From the NCBI GenBank assembly GCA_947469485.1, contig CANIPU010000001.1:267559-331558 (forward strand): 64,000 nucleotides of DNA. Reading direction: 5' to 3'. The notes under the pieces are model-generated. The model saw nothing but the letters and a program-made list of their open reading frames with translations, made no database searches and was not told the DNA's origin. Shown here piece by piece: positions 38,688 through 47,111 of the stretch. The position numbers were made by a program, and so were the translations under genes. Position 1 is the first letter of the stretch; the number at the start of each line of letters is the position of its first letter. The stretch is from Chitinophagaceae bacterium. Lineage in GTDB: Bacteria > Bacteroidota > Bacteroidia > Chitinophagales > UBA10324.

Positions 38688-38783
38688 TTATGTTTTTTCT
38701 TATTTGGATGGTAAATTTATTCTTATTGAGTAAGCCTGAAAGTTTTCTTAAAATATGAAATGCACATTCTGATAAAAATCATT

Positions 38784-38814
38784 TTTGATTTGATTTAACT
38801 TTAGAGTAACTTTC
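38784..38814 (+). promoter_or_regulatory. Possible Bacteroidota promoter of the small gene at 38835
   Basis: TTTG at 38784-38787 and TAACTTTC at 38807-38814 are 19 bp apart, matching TTTG-N19-TAnnTTTG except for the final base. The ATG follows after 20 bp. Confidence 0.45.
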
Positions 38815-38834
38815 GTTCACCAAATCAAACTACA

Positions 38835-39077
38835 ATGATTACCAAGCAAGACCTCGAAGCATTGAACACGCTTACAGGAAACAAAACAGAAGTAAAAGAA
38901 CCATTGTTCATTCACGAAGCAGTTGAATCATTAACTGAATTAGCATTGGAACACTTTCCTATGTTGAGAGTCATTGATTCTGAAAAAATGATGAAGCTCG
39001 AAGAAAAAATTTCTTTGTTAACCGCAGAGTTAGAAGTTGAATTGGCTGCATTTACAGGAGAAACCATTGAGCAGTAG
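38835..39077 (+). CDS. Small acidic helical protein of unknown function
   Basis: An 80-residue protein, strongly acidic and Leu/Glu-rich, probably all helical with coiled-coil character in the last 35 residues (EKMMKLEEKISLLTAELEVE). No signal peptide, no cysteines, no known motif. Its own promoter-like boxes and a clean start support it as a real gene. It precedes icd by 139 bp on the same strand. Confidence 0.65.
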   Translation: MITKQDLEALNTLTGNKTEVKEPLFIHEAVESLTELALEHFPMLRVIDSEKMMKLEEKISLLTAELEVELAAFTGETIEQ

Positions 39078-39182
39078 AACTTTTTTTTTAGAAAATTCAA
39101 TTGCTTCCATTAAATGGAATTAAAATTTTCATTTTCTTTTATTCACATATTGATCATTCCTTCAAAGTAAAGTGAAGGCTTT

Positions 39183-39190
39183 TATATTTG
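39183..39190 (+). promoter_or_regulatory. Probable promoter (-7) of icd
   Basis: TATATTTG followed by CGGCC matches the extended TAnnTTTGC-type element common in this phylum. The icd ATG is 26 bp downstream. No clear -33 box. Confidence 0.55.
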
Positions 39191-39216
39191 CGGCCTCTTA
39201 AACAAAACAATTAAAA

Positions 39217-40521
39217 ATGTCAGGCGAAAAAATCACCATGAATGAGGGCAGATTGAATGTCCCAAATAATCCAATTATACCATTTATTGAAGGCGACGGA
39301 ACTGGGGCTGATATATGGAAAGCATCAGTCCGCGTGTTGGACGCTGCAGTTGAAAAGGCTTATGGTGGAACTAAAAAAATTAGCTGGATGGAAGTTCTTG
39401 CCGGTGAAAAAGCATTTAACAAAACAGGAAACTGGTTGCCGGATGAAACGCTTACAGCTTTTAAAGAATACCTGGTAGGAATTAAAGGTCCGTTAACCAC
39501 TCCTGTTGGTGGCGGCATTCGTTCGCTGAATGTAGCGCTGAGACAAATCCTTGATTTATATGTTTGTCTTCGTCCTGTTCGTTGGTTTGAAGGTGTTCCT
39601 TCGCCGGTAAAAAATCCAGGTGCAGTTGATATGGTTATTTTCCGTGAGAACACCGAAGATATTTATGCAGGAATTGAATTCGCGGCAGGAACAGCTGAAG
39701 CAAAAAAAGTTTTGAATTTCATTCAGCAGGAATTCCCAAAGATGTTTGATAAAATTCGCTTCGGAACTCAAGATAAATCTACCGGATGGCAAAAGCAATT
39801 AGAAGCCGTTGGTGGACCAAAACGCGAAGTTGAAATTGAAGTTGGAATTGGAATTAAACCGGTTAGCTATTTAGGAACTGAACGGCTGATGCATTCAGCA
39901 ATCAGCTATGCAATTAAACACAATAAAAAAAGTGTAACGATTGTGCATAAAGGAAACATCATGAAGTTTACTGAAGGTGGTTTCCGCGATTGGAGTTATA
40001 AAGTGGCGAAAGATTTTTTTGGTGCAGTAGAAATTGATGGTGGGCCATGGTGCAAAATTCCGGAAGGAAAACCAGGCGCTGGAATAATTATTAAAGATGC
40101 CATTGCTGATATCACTCTTCAGCAAATTCTTACACGCCCTGAAGATTTTGATGTTATTGCTACATTGAATTTAAATGGTGACTATTTAAGCGATGCTCTG
40201 GCAGCACAGGTTGGCGGAATTGGCATTGCTCCAGGTGCTAACATAAATGGCGTTACCGGTCATGCAATATTTGAAGCAACTCATGGTACTGCGCCTAAAT
40301 ATGCAAATCAGGATAAAGTGAATCCGGGATCGGTAATTTTAAGTGGAGCAATGATGTTCGAACACCTTGGCTGGCTAGAAGCAGCACAGTTAATTTATAA
40401 AGGATTGGAAAAAAGTATTGCTCAAAAAAGAGTGACTTATGATTTTGAACGACAAATGAGCGGAGCTACACTTTTGAAATGTTCAGAGTTTGGTGATGAG
40501 ATAATTAAGAATATGAATTGA
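39217..40521 (+). CDS. icd: Isocitrate dehydrogenase (NADP)
   Basis: TCA-cycle oxidation of isocitrate to 2-oxoglutarate. The 434-residue length fits the homodimeric bacterial type. Motifs: [13 protein letters not shown], the substrate-binding [26 protein letters not shown] segment (the serine is the phosphorylatable position in E. coli), [14 protein letters not shown], and the cofactor region [23 protein letters not shown]. It is monocistronic, bounded by its own promoter and terminator. Confidence 0.96.
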   Translation: MSGEKITMNEGRLNVPNNPIIPFIEGDGTGADIWKASVRVLDAAVEKAYGGTKKISWMEVLAGEKAFNKTGNWLPDETLTAFKEYLVGIKGPLTTPVGGGIRSLNVALRQILDLYVCLRPVRWFEGVPSPVKNPGAVDMVIFRENTEDIYAGIEFAAGTAEAKKVLNFIQQEFPKMFDKIRFGTQDKSTGWQKQLEAVGGPKREVEIEVGIGIKPVSYLGTERLMHSAISYAIKHNKKSVTIVHKGNIMKFTEGGFRDWSYKVAKDFFGAVEIDGGPWCKIPEGKPGAGIIIKDAIADITLQQILTRPEDFDVIATLNLNGDYLSDALAAQVGGIGIAPGANINGVTGHAIFEATHGTAPKYANQDKVNPGSVILSGAMMFEHLGWLEAAQLIYKGLEKSIAQKRVTYDFERQMSGATLLKCSEFGDEIIKNMN

Positions 40522-40543
40522 CTTTAGTTAAAAACTAAAAATT

Positions 40544-40571
40544 AAAAGGCGGAAATTTTTTTTCGCCTTTT
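40544..40571 (+). terminator. Rho-independent terminator of icd
   Basis: AAAAGGCG, a T-rich loop, and CGCCTTTT followed by more T form a strong hairpin 22 bp after the icd stop. Confidence 0.8.
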
Positions 40572-40612
40572 TTTATTTGAGGAAATTAGATTTGAGGGAA
40601 GAAAAAGTTTGA

Positions 40613-41152
40613 ATGAAAAAAAAGATTAACCAAGAAGAAATTGACCAACTGAAGAAAAATATTTTTTCGGATGATTGGGAATTGGTTAAATCTTCCGCAG
40701 ACAGGTTAGGCGAAATTGGCGGAACAGAGATTACTGACTTTTTAATTTCTCTTTTAAGTTCAGACAATTCAGGAATCAGAAACAGTGCATCTCTCGCATT
40801 AAAAGAAATAAAAGATAACCGCGCAGTTGAACCTTTATTGAAAGCAATTTTTAAAAAGAAAAATCACAATCACAATGGGACAATGGTTTTTGCTCTTGAA
40901 TCACACGATTGCAGTGAAAAGCTAAAAGAGATTTTTAAAATTCTTTATTATGAAACCTATGAAGCTAAAATGAGTGCTTACGCAATCCTGGACAAGCAAA
41001 TTTTTACTTTTGCAAAAGAGGATTTATTTGCTATCGAAAAAATGTTGAAAGACTGCATAAAACATCCGGAAAAATGCCCTGATTATGATAAATCAAAAAA
41101 AGATATTCAATTTATGGTTGACAGTTACCTGAGTTATTTAAAACCAGAATAG
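40613..41152 (+). CDS. HEAT-repeat-like protein of unknown function
   Basis: A 179-residue soluble protein. The N-terminal half shows HEAT/PBS-lyase-type repeats: WELVKSSADRLGEIGGTEITDFLISLL, then GIRNSASLALKEI and AVEPLLKAI. The C-terminal half remains helical, with two cysteines in a DCIKHPEKCPDYD stretch. There is no signal peptide. Such proteins mediate protein contacts; no neighbour points to a partner. Confidence 0.75.
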   Translation: MKKKINQEEIDQLKKNIFSDDWELVKSSADRLGEIGGTEITDFLISLLSSDNSGIRNSASLALKEIKDNRAVEPLLKAIFKKKNHNHNGTMVFALESHDCSEKLKEIFKILYYETYEAKMSAYAILDKQIFTFAKEDLFAIEKMLKDCIKHPEKCPDYDKSKKDIQFMVDSYLSYLKPE

Positions 41153-41256
41153 CAAAATAATTATTCGCTGTTCATCCCTTCACAAAAAAAATCTCCATAC
41201 AATTTTGAAATGAAAGTTGGTTCTGGGCATTGAGGGGAAATTATAACCTGAAGAAA

Positions 41257-41850
41257 TCAAACCACCGCTTCATTACTTTTCTGTCCCACCTCATCGTCGC
41301 CCTTCATATAATAAGCATAGTATTCAGTGCCGGTTTCAATAGTTGTTTTATCAATGTATGGGCTGTGGTTGTCGCGCGCCAGTAAAATAAAATCAGCATC
41401 CGACGGGCGCTTGCGGTAAATGTTTATTCCATCAAAAGTGCCAAGCCGGTTGTAGCTGATGCGAATGCCGTTTACTTCTTTCCTTAGTTTAAGAATGGGC
41501 ATTTTGTTTTTAATATCCACTATATGCAAAGGTGCTTCGAGTCCGAGTGATTTGCCAACACTTTTATTGTACGCTTCGTGCGTTTTCATGCGGCGCGTTT
41601 TTTTACGAATCACAGCAAGCGCATTGCGCATCTTGGTTTTTTTATTGGCGCTCGCAGTTTTATAAGTGCTTCTTGCGGCATTGAATTCCTGAATGCTGTC
41701 AGTAATCTGCTGGCAGGCATTTTCAAATTCGGTAATCTCGGCAGCGGTCAGTCCAAGTGCGGCACCCTGCAAAGCAATCTGGGTTTTCAGTGTTTGAGCC
41801 CAGTTTCCCCGCTTTCCATCCTGACGGGGAATCAAGTCAACTCCAGGCAT
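41257..41850 (-). CDS. Unrecognised protein with helical N-terminus and fibronectin-III-like C-terminus
   Basis: A 197-residue protein without signal peptide. Residues 1-100 are predicted helical and basic (MPGVDLIPRQDGKRGNW, then KTKMRNALAVIRKKTRRMK). Residues 120-197 form a beta domain resembling FN3 (ISYNRLGTFDGINIYRK, TGTEYYAYYMKGDDEVG). I know no function. The gene is visibly richer in G+C than its neighbours, and its start is preceded by a 21-bp-periodic array of about 357 bp, so it may have a separate history or unusual control. Confidence 0.75.
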   Translation of the reverse strand: MPGVDLIPRQDGKRGNWAQTLKTQIALQGAALGLTAAEITEFENACQQITDSIQEFNAARSTYKTASANKKTKMRNALAVIRKKTRRMKTHEAYNKSVGKSLGLEAPLHIVDIKNKMPILKLRKEVNGIRISYNRLGTFDGINIYRKRPSDADFILLARDNHSPYIDKTTIETGTEYYAYYMKGDDEVGQKSNEAVV

Positions 41851-41860
41851 GATTATTAAT

Positions 41861-42217
41861 TTTGTGCGGCTAAATTAAGTATTTGTGCGTTTTTAGAACA
41901 AAAACATATTAACATCTTATGTGTTGTAATAAATAATACTGATGTTGCTATAAATAAAACAAACATTGTTTTAAATAGAACAAATATTTACTACACTATA
42001 GTTAATATTTTAATTAACACCTAATATATTTATATAAACTAAATAATTGTTTATTTAAACAAATACATTATTTAAGTAAACAGTTATATTGTTGTAACAA
42101 ATAAAAGAATAAAATGTGTGTTTGAATCAGGCAACTGTGTGTTTAAAAAGTTCAACCATACCATTATAATAGCTGATTGTGTGTTTAGGAAATAGCAAGG
42201 TGTGTCTGCAGTGACCG
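41861..42217. repeat. Phase-locked 21-bp degenerate tandem array
   Basis: This is the only gene-free stretch above 300 bp in the window. Cut every 21 bp from 41861, it yields 17 units. Units 3-12 (41903-42112) mostly fit TTK-N3-TAAAYA-N9; three consecutive units at 41924, 41945 and 41966 all read TTG-N3-TAAATA. Units 1-2 (41861, 41882) begin TTTGTGCG, and units starting 42113, 42134 and 42176 carry TGTGTGTTT at the same phase; 42197 has GTGTGTCT. The array starts 10 bp from the ATG of the gene at 41850 and ends about 34 bp from the stop of the next minus-strand gene. Units are too diverged and too close for CRISPR. Twenty-one bp equals two helical turns, so the array could be curved DNA, a row of protein sites or iteron-like; this is inference. 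Confidence 0.72.
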
Positions 42218-42251
42218 TTCCGCTGTTGTTGGTTGCCTGACTATAACTCTG

Positions 42252-42755
42252 TTATCTTAAAGTTACTTCCCCTTTCTTCTTCCGCATAAATGCGGCTATC
42301 ACAAGCGATACAAATAACCCGCCTATCATTGTTCCGCCTGACTCAGCAGTAACCTGGCCCATTGGAGAAAAATAAGTTCGGGCGTTTTCATCTACTTGCC
42401 TAATTTCAATTTCAGTTTTTTTCTGTTTAATCATTTCGTTATGAAATTGCTGAACCATTCTTTCCTGTCTGTTTGTATCAACAGTACTGTTAAATACATA
42501 AGCGTGTGCTCCCATCATAATGGAAATAATAAAGCACACCACAATTGCAGAATAAAAAGCTTTCCCAAACGAAATTATATCATTATGAAGAGCTCGGGTT
42601 TCCTTCACACATAAATACGCCCCGGTCGCCATTATTAATATTCCAATATATGCGCTGTATTGCCCTAGATCACTATCAGGCCATCCCATATAAAACTCAA
42701 ATGCACGAAAAACTACGCATGCAATTCCTGCAAGTACTCCATATTTCAATTCCAT
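42252..42755 (-). CDS. DUF4199-type membrane protein
   Basis: A 167-residue inner-membrane protein. Four hydrophobic segments are visible: about 5-22, 33-50, 64-87 and 144-160; between the third and fourth is a soluble helical loop with QERMVQQFHNEMIKQKKTEIE. This layout, with GLFVSLVIAAFMRKK at the end, matches the DUF4199 family widespread in Bacteroidota, function unknown. The 5' end lies just beyond the terminator of the preceding gene. Confidence 0.78.
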   Translation of the reverse strand: MELKYGVLAGIACVVFRAFEFYMGWPDSDLGQYSAYIGILIMATGAYLCVKETRALHNDIISFGKAFYSAIVVCFIISIMMGAHAYVFNSTVDTNRQERMVQQFHNEMIKQKKTEIEIRQVDENARTYFSPMGQVTAESGGTMIGGLFVSLVIAAFMRKKKGEVTLR

Positions 42756-42761
42756 AAAAAA

Positions 42762-42798
42762 ATTTCCCGCAAAGAAACTGAAATTCTATGCGGGAAAT
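42762..42798 (-). terminator. Rho-independent terminator after the first cytochrome/monooxygenase gene
   Basis: ATTTCCCGCA and TGCGGGAAAT form a perfect 10-bp stem with a 17-nt loop; on the minus strand it is followed by TTTTTT. Confidence 0.82.
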
Positions 42799-42819
42799 AT
42801 TAAGAATGAAAATTATTTT

Positions 42820-44397
42820 TTACTTGCTGATAACAAGTTTGCTTGTGCTACTAGATTTTCCATTCAGTTTAACAAAATAATTGCCTGAAGCCAATTCTCC
42901 AATTGAATATTGAAAACGATAATTTCCTGTTTCCATTTTTCTGGTTGGAAACAATTGTTTTACTGTTCTACCCAATGCATCAATTATTTCCAGAGAATAG
43001 TTCCCGTTTTCAGAAACGGTAAATTCAGTTATTAATTTATTAGTGGTTGGATTAGGATAGACAAATAAATTTTGGTTTTCTGAATTGGACAATAAATCTT
43101 GAGTTCCAAGTGGAATTAAAGGAGAATTATCAATCACAATATTTTCATCTCCTTGTAAGTAAATGGTGAATTCAAAAAAAGAAAGCATCATTTCATCTAA
43201 TGTGCTTTCACCTGCAGTAACCATTTGCGGTGGGTTATTCGGGTTATTTAAATTAGAAGTCGTGTTATCATAAGTAGCAACAGAATATAACATGGTTCCA
43301 CTCGGAACCTTTAACACCTTTCTGAATTGATATAATCCTTGCCAGTGAAAATCCCAATTATCAATTTCAATAAATGGAATTGTATCATTCGTTGGTGTTA
43401 CACCAAACGCATTTATTGATTTACCAATTAAATGCATATGAGGGGCTACTCCTAAAATTGATAAATCAAGAGGAACAGAAAACTGTTCGTGAAGTGTTTG
43501 AGTTGTGTTTGCGGGAATAACTAATGGCCATTCCTGCAATGAAGCAGGGTCCACATGATTAAGAGGCGCATCAAAAAAAACAGGTCTTGTAAATCCTCCG
43601 GTACTCTGATAAAAGAAATTAATTTTTGAACTGTCAGATAATCCATTACTACCGGGAGCATAATGAAACTGGGCAATAATATCAGCATTTGCTGGAATAT
43701 TAATTCCCATTCCTGTAGGAAGTACAAATGGGGAAGACCCGGGAACCCATGCGCCAATCAATTCAGCGTCATTATTACCAACACCTCCAAACCCTTCATA
43801 TCCAGGATTTGGATCCTGATTATCCAATTGCTGACAAACGCCAGTGGTATCCCAATAGATTAAAACATGATGAACAATGGCTGTGTTTCCCGGAATAAAT
43901 TCTACTGCCTTCATCATTATATCTGATGGGTAACCAGTAGGAACAACAAAACACCTGTAATCATCAGTTGCAACAGCAACTGTATAATTCATTAGTTGAA
44001 AAACATCATCTGGAGTTCCAATCTGACTTCCTACTGGATAGTTTGGAAGAGATGGTAAATTAGCTGTGTTGCCTTCTGGCATACCCCCATTTACCCAATC
44101 ATTAATTTTCTGAATATCCTGCGGACTCAATAGTCGCTCGTGGGCCAAACGATTAAAATTCGGATTAGGTGGCCAGGGGGGCATGCGATGATTATTGACT
44201 GCGTCCTGAATATAAATACCTACACTTGTAGCGTCGGTATAAGTTATTAAAGGGAATGGTGCGATGTTGCCGGGACGATGACAATTTGTACAATTCTGAT
44301 AAAAAATTGCTGCAATGTCATCACAAAATGTTGGTGTTTGAGCGAATAATAAATTCGAACTCAAAAGCAGAATAAAAACTAAAAATATTTTTTTCAT
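42820..44397 (-). CDS. T9SS-secreted fusion of monoheme cytochrome c and PHM-like copper monooxygenase
   Basis: A 525-residue secreted protein. Order: signal peptide (ends LLFAQ, 20), a cytochrome c-like domain with heme motif CTNCH (Cys36, Cys39, His40) and a likely Met ligand in HRMPPWPP (72), then a copper type II ascorbate-dependent monooxygenase-like pair of domains. Candidate copper ligands match the peptidylglycine hydroxylase pattern: HH at 176-177, His245 (QFHYAPG), His320/His322 (APHMHLIG) and Met403/404 (LDEMMLSF). A T9SS sorting domain fills the last 80 residues. A tandem paralogue follows upstream. The heme could feed electrons to the copper centre; this is inference. Confidence 0.82.
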   Translation of the reverse strand: MKKIFLVFILLLSSNLLFAQTPTFCDDIAAIFYQNCTNCHRPGNIAPFPLITYTDATSVGIYIQDAVNNHRMPPWPPNPNFNRLAHERLLSPQDIQKINDWVNGGMPEGNTANLPSLPNYPVGSQIGTPDDVFQLMNYTVAVATDDYRCFVVPTGYPSDIMMKAVEFIPGNTAIVHHVLIYWDTTGVCQQLDNQDPNPGYEGFGGVGNNDAELIGAWVPGSSPFVLPTGMGINIPANADIIAQFHYAPGSNGLSDSSKINFFYQSTGGFTRPVFFDAPLNHVDPASLQEWPLVIPANTTQTLHEQFSVPLDLSILGVAPHMHLIGKSINAFGVTPTNDTIPFIEIDNWDFHWQGLYQFRKVLKVPSGTMLYSVATYDNTTSNLNNPNNPPQMVTAGESTLDEMMLSFFEFTIYLQGDENIVIDNSPLIPLGTQDLLSNSENQNLFVYPNPTTNKLITEFTVSENGNYSLEIIDALGRTVKQLFPTRKMETGNYRFQYSIGELASGNYFVKLNGKSSSTSKLVISK

Positions 44398-44421
44398 AAA
44401 AATTTATCGGGCTTTGATATT

Positions 44422-44429
44422 CAAATATA
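44422..44429 (-). promoter_or_regulatory. Probable -7 promoter element of the first cytochrome/monooxygenase gene
   Basis: Minus-strand TATATTTG matches TAnnTTTG, 24 bp before the ATG at 44397. It lies in AAACCTTTTATATATTT, nearly identical to the sequence upstream of the T9SS gene at 27978. Confidence 0.45.
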
Positions 44430-44481
44430 TAAAAGGTTTAAAACAAACTTGTAACTGGTACTTAATTTATCTTCGAACATC

Positions 44482-46029
44482 TTATTTTACAATGACCAAT
44501 CGCTTTGTTTCAATCGCTTTATCTGTGCAAACTTTTAATAAATATATTCCGGAAGGTAAATCACTGACATCGAAAATCTGGAAATCTAATCCTTGAGAAA
44601 ACTCAATTTTTGATGCTATATTTTTCACAATTACTCCCTGCATATTCAAAATCGATAAAGAAATTTTTTGATTCGATTTTAAATCTGACCGAAAAACAAA
44701 ATTTCCATTTGAGGGGTTAGGATAAATTAAAAATTCATCTGAAAATTCTGTTGAAGTATCGTCAGTTGAATGAAGAAAAATAATTTCGTCCCCAGGTTTA
44801 TATACAACTGACAGGAATGCATTTAACAGCATTTCGTTTTCTGTTGAATTTCCAGAATAAACAGTTTCCGGCGGATTGTTTGGATTCAACAAATTTCCTG
44901 AAGTGTTATCATATGTAAACTCAGAATATACCATCGCGTTTTCCTCCATTACCATAAGCTTTTCATACAGATAGGTTCCCTGCCAATGAAAATTCCAATC
45001 TGGCACAGAAACTAATTTTATTGTGTCTCCTGAAGGTTGAATTGCAAATGTTTTTGTGCTTTTTCCAAGTAAATGCATATGCGGCATTACCGCAATCAAA
45101 GAAGTTTTAACCGGAAACGAAGCCTGGGCATAAAATGTTTTTATGCTATCAGCCGGAATAACCAAAGGGCCATTTATTATATCATCAACATTTATTGTTG
45201 TTTTTAAACTGACATTTCTGATTTTAAATCCTGATTGATAAAAAATATTAAGTTTTGAACTATCTACTAAACCTACACTTCCAGCTGGGTAATGAACCTG
45301 CACAATTAAATCGGCATTTGCAGGAATTCGGTATCCTAATTTTTCCGGTAAAACCAAAGGCGGAGAACCCGGAACCCATATTGCAATTTTTGGAGCATAA
45401 ACTGTTCCTGCAAAAGAACTATAAGAACTATAGCCGGGTTCAGTTGATTGCATATCTAATTGATTACATATTCCGGTTGTATCCCAAAATATTACAGCAT
45501 GATGATCAATCAATTTATTACCAGGAATGAATTCAAAAGCTTTAATAAAAACATCTTGTGTAAATTGAGATGGAATTACAAAACACCTGTACTCATCAAC
45601 TGAATAACCTAAAGTATAGTGTGGCAGATTGTATTGAACATCAGGATTACCAATTTCACTACCTTCATTAAATAATGGTAAAGGAGGTAATAAAGATGTA
45701 TCACCTTCAGGCATTCCAAATGAAATCCAGTCATTTATCACCTGGATTTCAGAATTTGAAAGAACGCGTTCATTTACAAAGTGCCTGTAATCTGAATCCG
45801 GTGGCCATGGAGGCATTATCTTATTATTTATAGCATCTATTATTGAATATGCTGCTCCTGAGACTTCATCATAATTTGTTAATGAAAAAGGCGCAATATT
45901 TCCGGGGCGATGACACCCTGTGCAATTATTAAAAATAATTGACGCAACATTTTCACTGAATGTTGGAATCTGAGCCGAACAAAATCGACTTGCAAAAACA
46001 ATCAAAAATAAAAAAAACACTTTTTTCAT
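44482..46029 (-). CDS. Paralogue: T9SS-secreted cytochrome c / PHM-like copper monooxygenase
   Basis: A 515-residue paralogue of the neighbour at 42820 with the same domain order. The heme motif is CTGCH at 36-40, the likely Met ligand lies in KIMPPWPP, and copper-ligand motifs are IDHHAVIFWD, VQVHYPAGS, MPHMHLLGKS and ENEMLLNAF. The sorting domain begins at FLIYPNPSNGNF and ends TDKAIETKRLVIVK. The 84 bp between the two genes contain a promoter for the downstream copy, so they can be expressed separately despite the tandem duplication. Confidence 0.82.
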   Translation of the reverse strand: MKKVFFLFLIVFASRFCSAQIPTFSENVASIIFNNCTGCHRPGNIAPFSLTNYDEVSGAAYSIIDAINNKIMPPWPPDSDYRHFVNERVLSNSEIQVINDWISFGMPEGDTSLLPPLPLFNEGSEIGNPDVQYNLPHYTLGYSVDEYRCFVIPSQFTQDVFIKAFEFIPGNKLIDHHAVIFWDTTGICNQLDMQSTEPGYSSYSSFAGTVYAPKIAIWVPGSPPLVLPEKLGYRIPANADLIVQVHYPAGSVGLVDSSKLNIFYQSGFKIRNVSLKTTINVDDIINGPLVIPADSIKTFYAQASFPVKTSLIAVMPHMHLLGKSTKTFAIQPSGDTIKLVSVPDWNFHWQGTYLYEKLMVMEENAMVYSEFTYDNTSGNLLNPNNPPETVYSGNSTENEMLLNAFLSVVYKPGDEIIFLHSTDDTSTEFSDEFLIYPNPSNGNFVFRSDLKSNQKISLSILNMQGVIVKNIASKIEFSQGLDFQIFDVSDLPSGIYLLKVCTDKAIETKRLVIVK

Positions 46030-46147
46030 TCGGATGCAAAATACAAAGCTTACTAATTGATTTGAAATTTAAATTTTTAAAATCTTTAAATTACATTTTA
46101 TTAATTCTAATCTTGTCCCAAGTATAAAATTGTTAAACCAAATTAAA

Positions 46148-47098
46148 ATGAAATACTTATTGCTTTTTTTTATAGTATTTGCTTCATGTAAGTCAGCCAC
46201 AATTCAATTAACACCAACTGAAAAAGAAGTTGTTATCGAAAGCAGTGGCGGTCACATTCATGGAAGTTTGTTATTGCCAGCCGATACAAGTAAGTCAATG
46301 CCATTTGTTTTAATTATTGCAGGTTCAGGACCTACTGATCGGAATTGTAATGGATCCGGTTTTAAAAGCGATGCTTATAAATTGTTAGCTGATTCTTTAG
46401 CCAAAAGAGGAATCGCGAGTTACAGATACGATAAAAGAGGTGTTGGTATGAGTAATGATTTTAAAATGGAAGAAACTGCTTTGCGATTTGATGATTTTAT
46501 AAATGATGCGGTTTCCTGTATAAACCATTTTAATACAACTAAATTATTCTCGAAGATTATTGTTGTCGGTCACAGCGAAGGGGCTTTGGTTGGAATGCTT
46601 GCTTGTAAACAAACTAAGACGGAAGGGTATATTTCTCTTTGCGGTGCGGGAAGACCAATTGATATGGTTTTAAAAGAACAACTAGCTAAACAACCTGATG
46701 CAATAAAAAATGAAAGCTATAGAATCATTGACAGTTTGCGCAATGGTACAGTTGTTAAAAATGTGGCTCCATTGCTTGCATCGTTATTCAGAGAAAGTGT
46801 GCAGCCCTATTTAATATCTTGGATTAAGTACAATCCTGCTAAAGAAATTTCAGAACTTAAAATCCCATCATTAATCATTGGAGGTGATAGCGATATACAA
46901 GTTTCAGTGGCTGAAGCTGACAGTTTACACAAGGGAAACCCTGATTCGAATTATAAAATAATTGCCGGTATGAATCACCCGTTAAGAACAGGTTTTAAAA
47001 ATCAAGCAGAAAACTTGGCATCTTATAACAAACCTGAAATGCCAATTGCATCGGATCTGGTAAAATCCGTTGCTGATTTTATTAAAGGTTTGAAATGA
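46148..47098 (+). CDS. Alpha/beta hydrolase lipoprotein (S33-like)
   Basis: A 316-residue lipoprotein hydrolase. I choose ATG 46148 (MKYLLLFFIVFASC, lipobox Cys14) over 46130, which adds six residues before the signal. Motifs: IIAGSGPTDRNCNG (oxyanion region), YRYDKRGVGMS, nucleophile VVGHSEGALVG with Ser143, acid region IIGGDSDIQVS, and His in GMNHPLR. It is of the serine aminopeptidase S33/DUF3887-linked type; substrate unknown. It converges with the next gene, with 13 bp between stops. Confidence 0.82.
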   Translation: MKYLLLFFIVFASCKSATIQLTPTEKEVVIESSGGHIHGSLLLPADTSKSMPFVLIIAGSGPTDRNCNGSGFKSDAYKLLADSLAKRGIASYRYDKRGVGMSNDFKMEETALRFDDFINDAVSCINHFNTTKLFSKIIVVGHSEGALVGMLACKQTKTEGYISLCGAGRPIDMVLKEQLAKQPDAIKNESYRIIDSLRNGTVVKNVAPLLASLFRESVQPYLISWIKYNPAKEISELKIPSLIIGGDSDIQVSVAEADSLHKGNPDSNYKIIAGMNHPLRTGFKNQAENLASYNKPEMPIASDLVKSVADFIKGLK

Positions 47099-47111
47099 TT
47101 CTTTAGATAAA

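Noticed and set aside
39097..39130. Small hairpin TTCCATTAAATGGAA as terminator of the 80-residue gene
   Set aside because: The stem is only six A/T-rich pairs with a 3-nt loop and no T-run directly after it.
41861..42217. CRISPR array
   Set aside because: Units are 21 bp end to end, strongly degenerate, with no constant repeat alternating with unique spacers, and there is no cas gene nearby.
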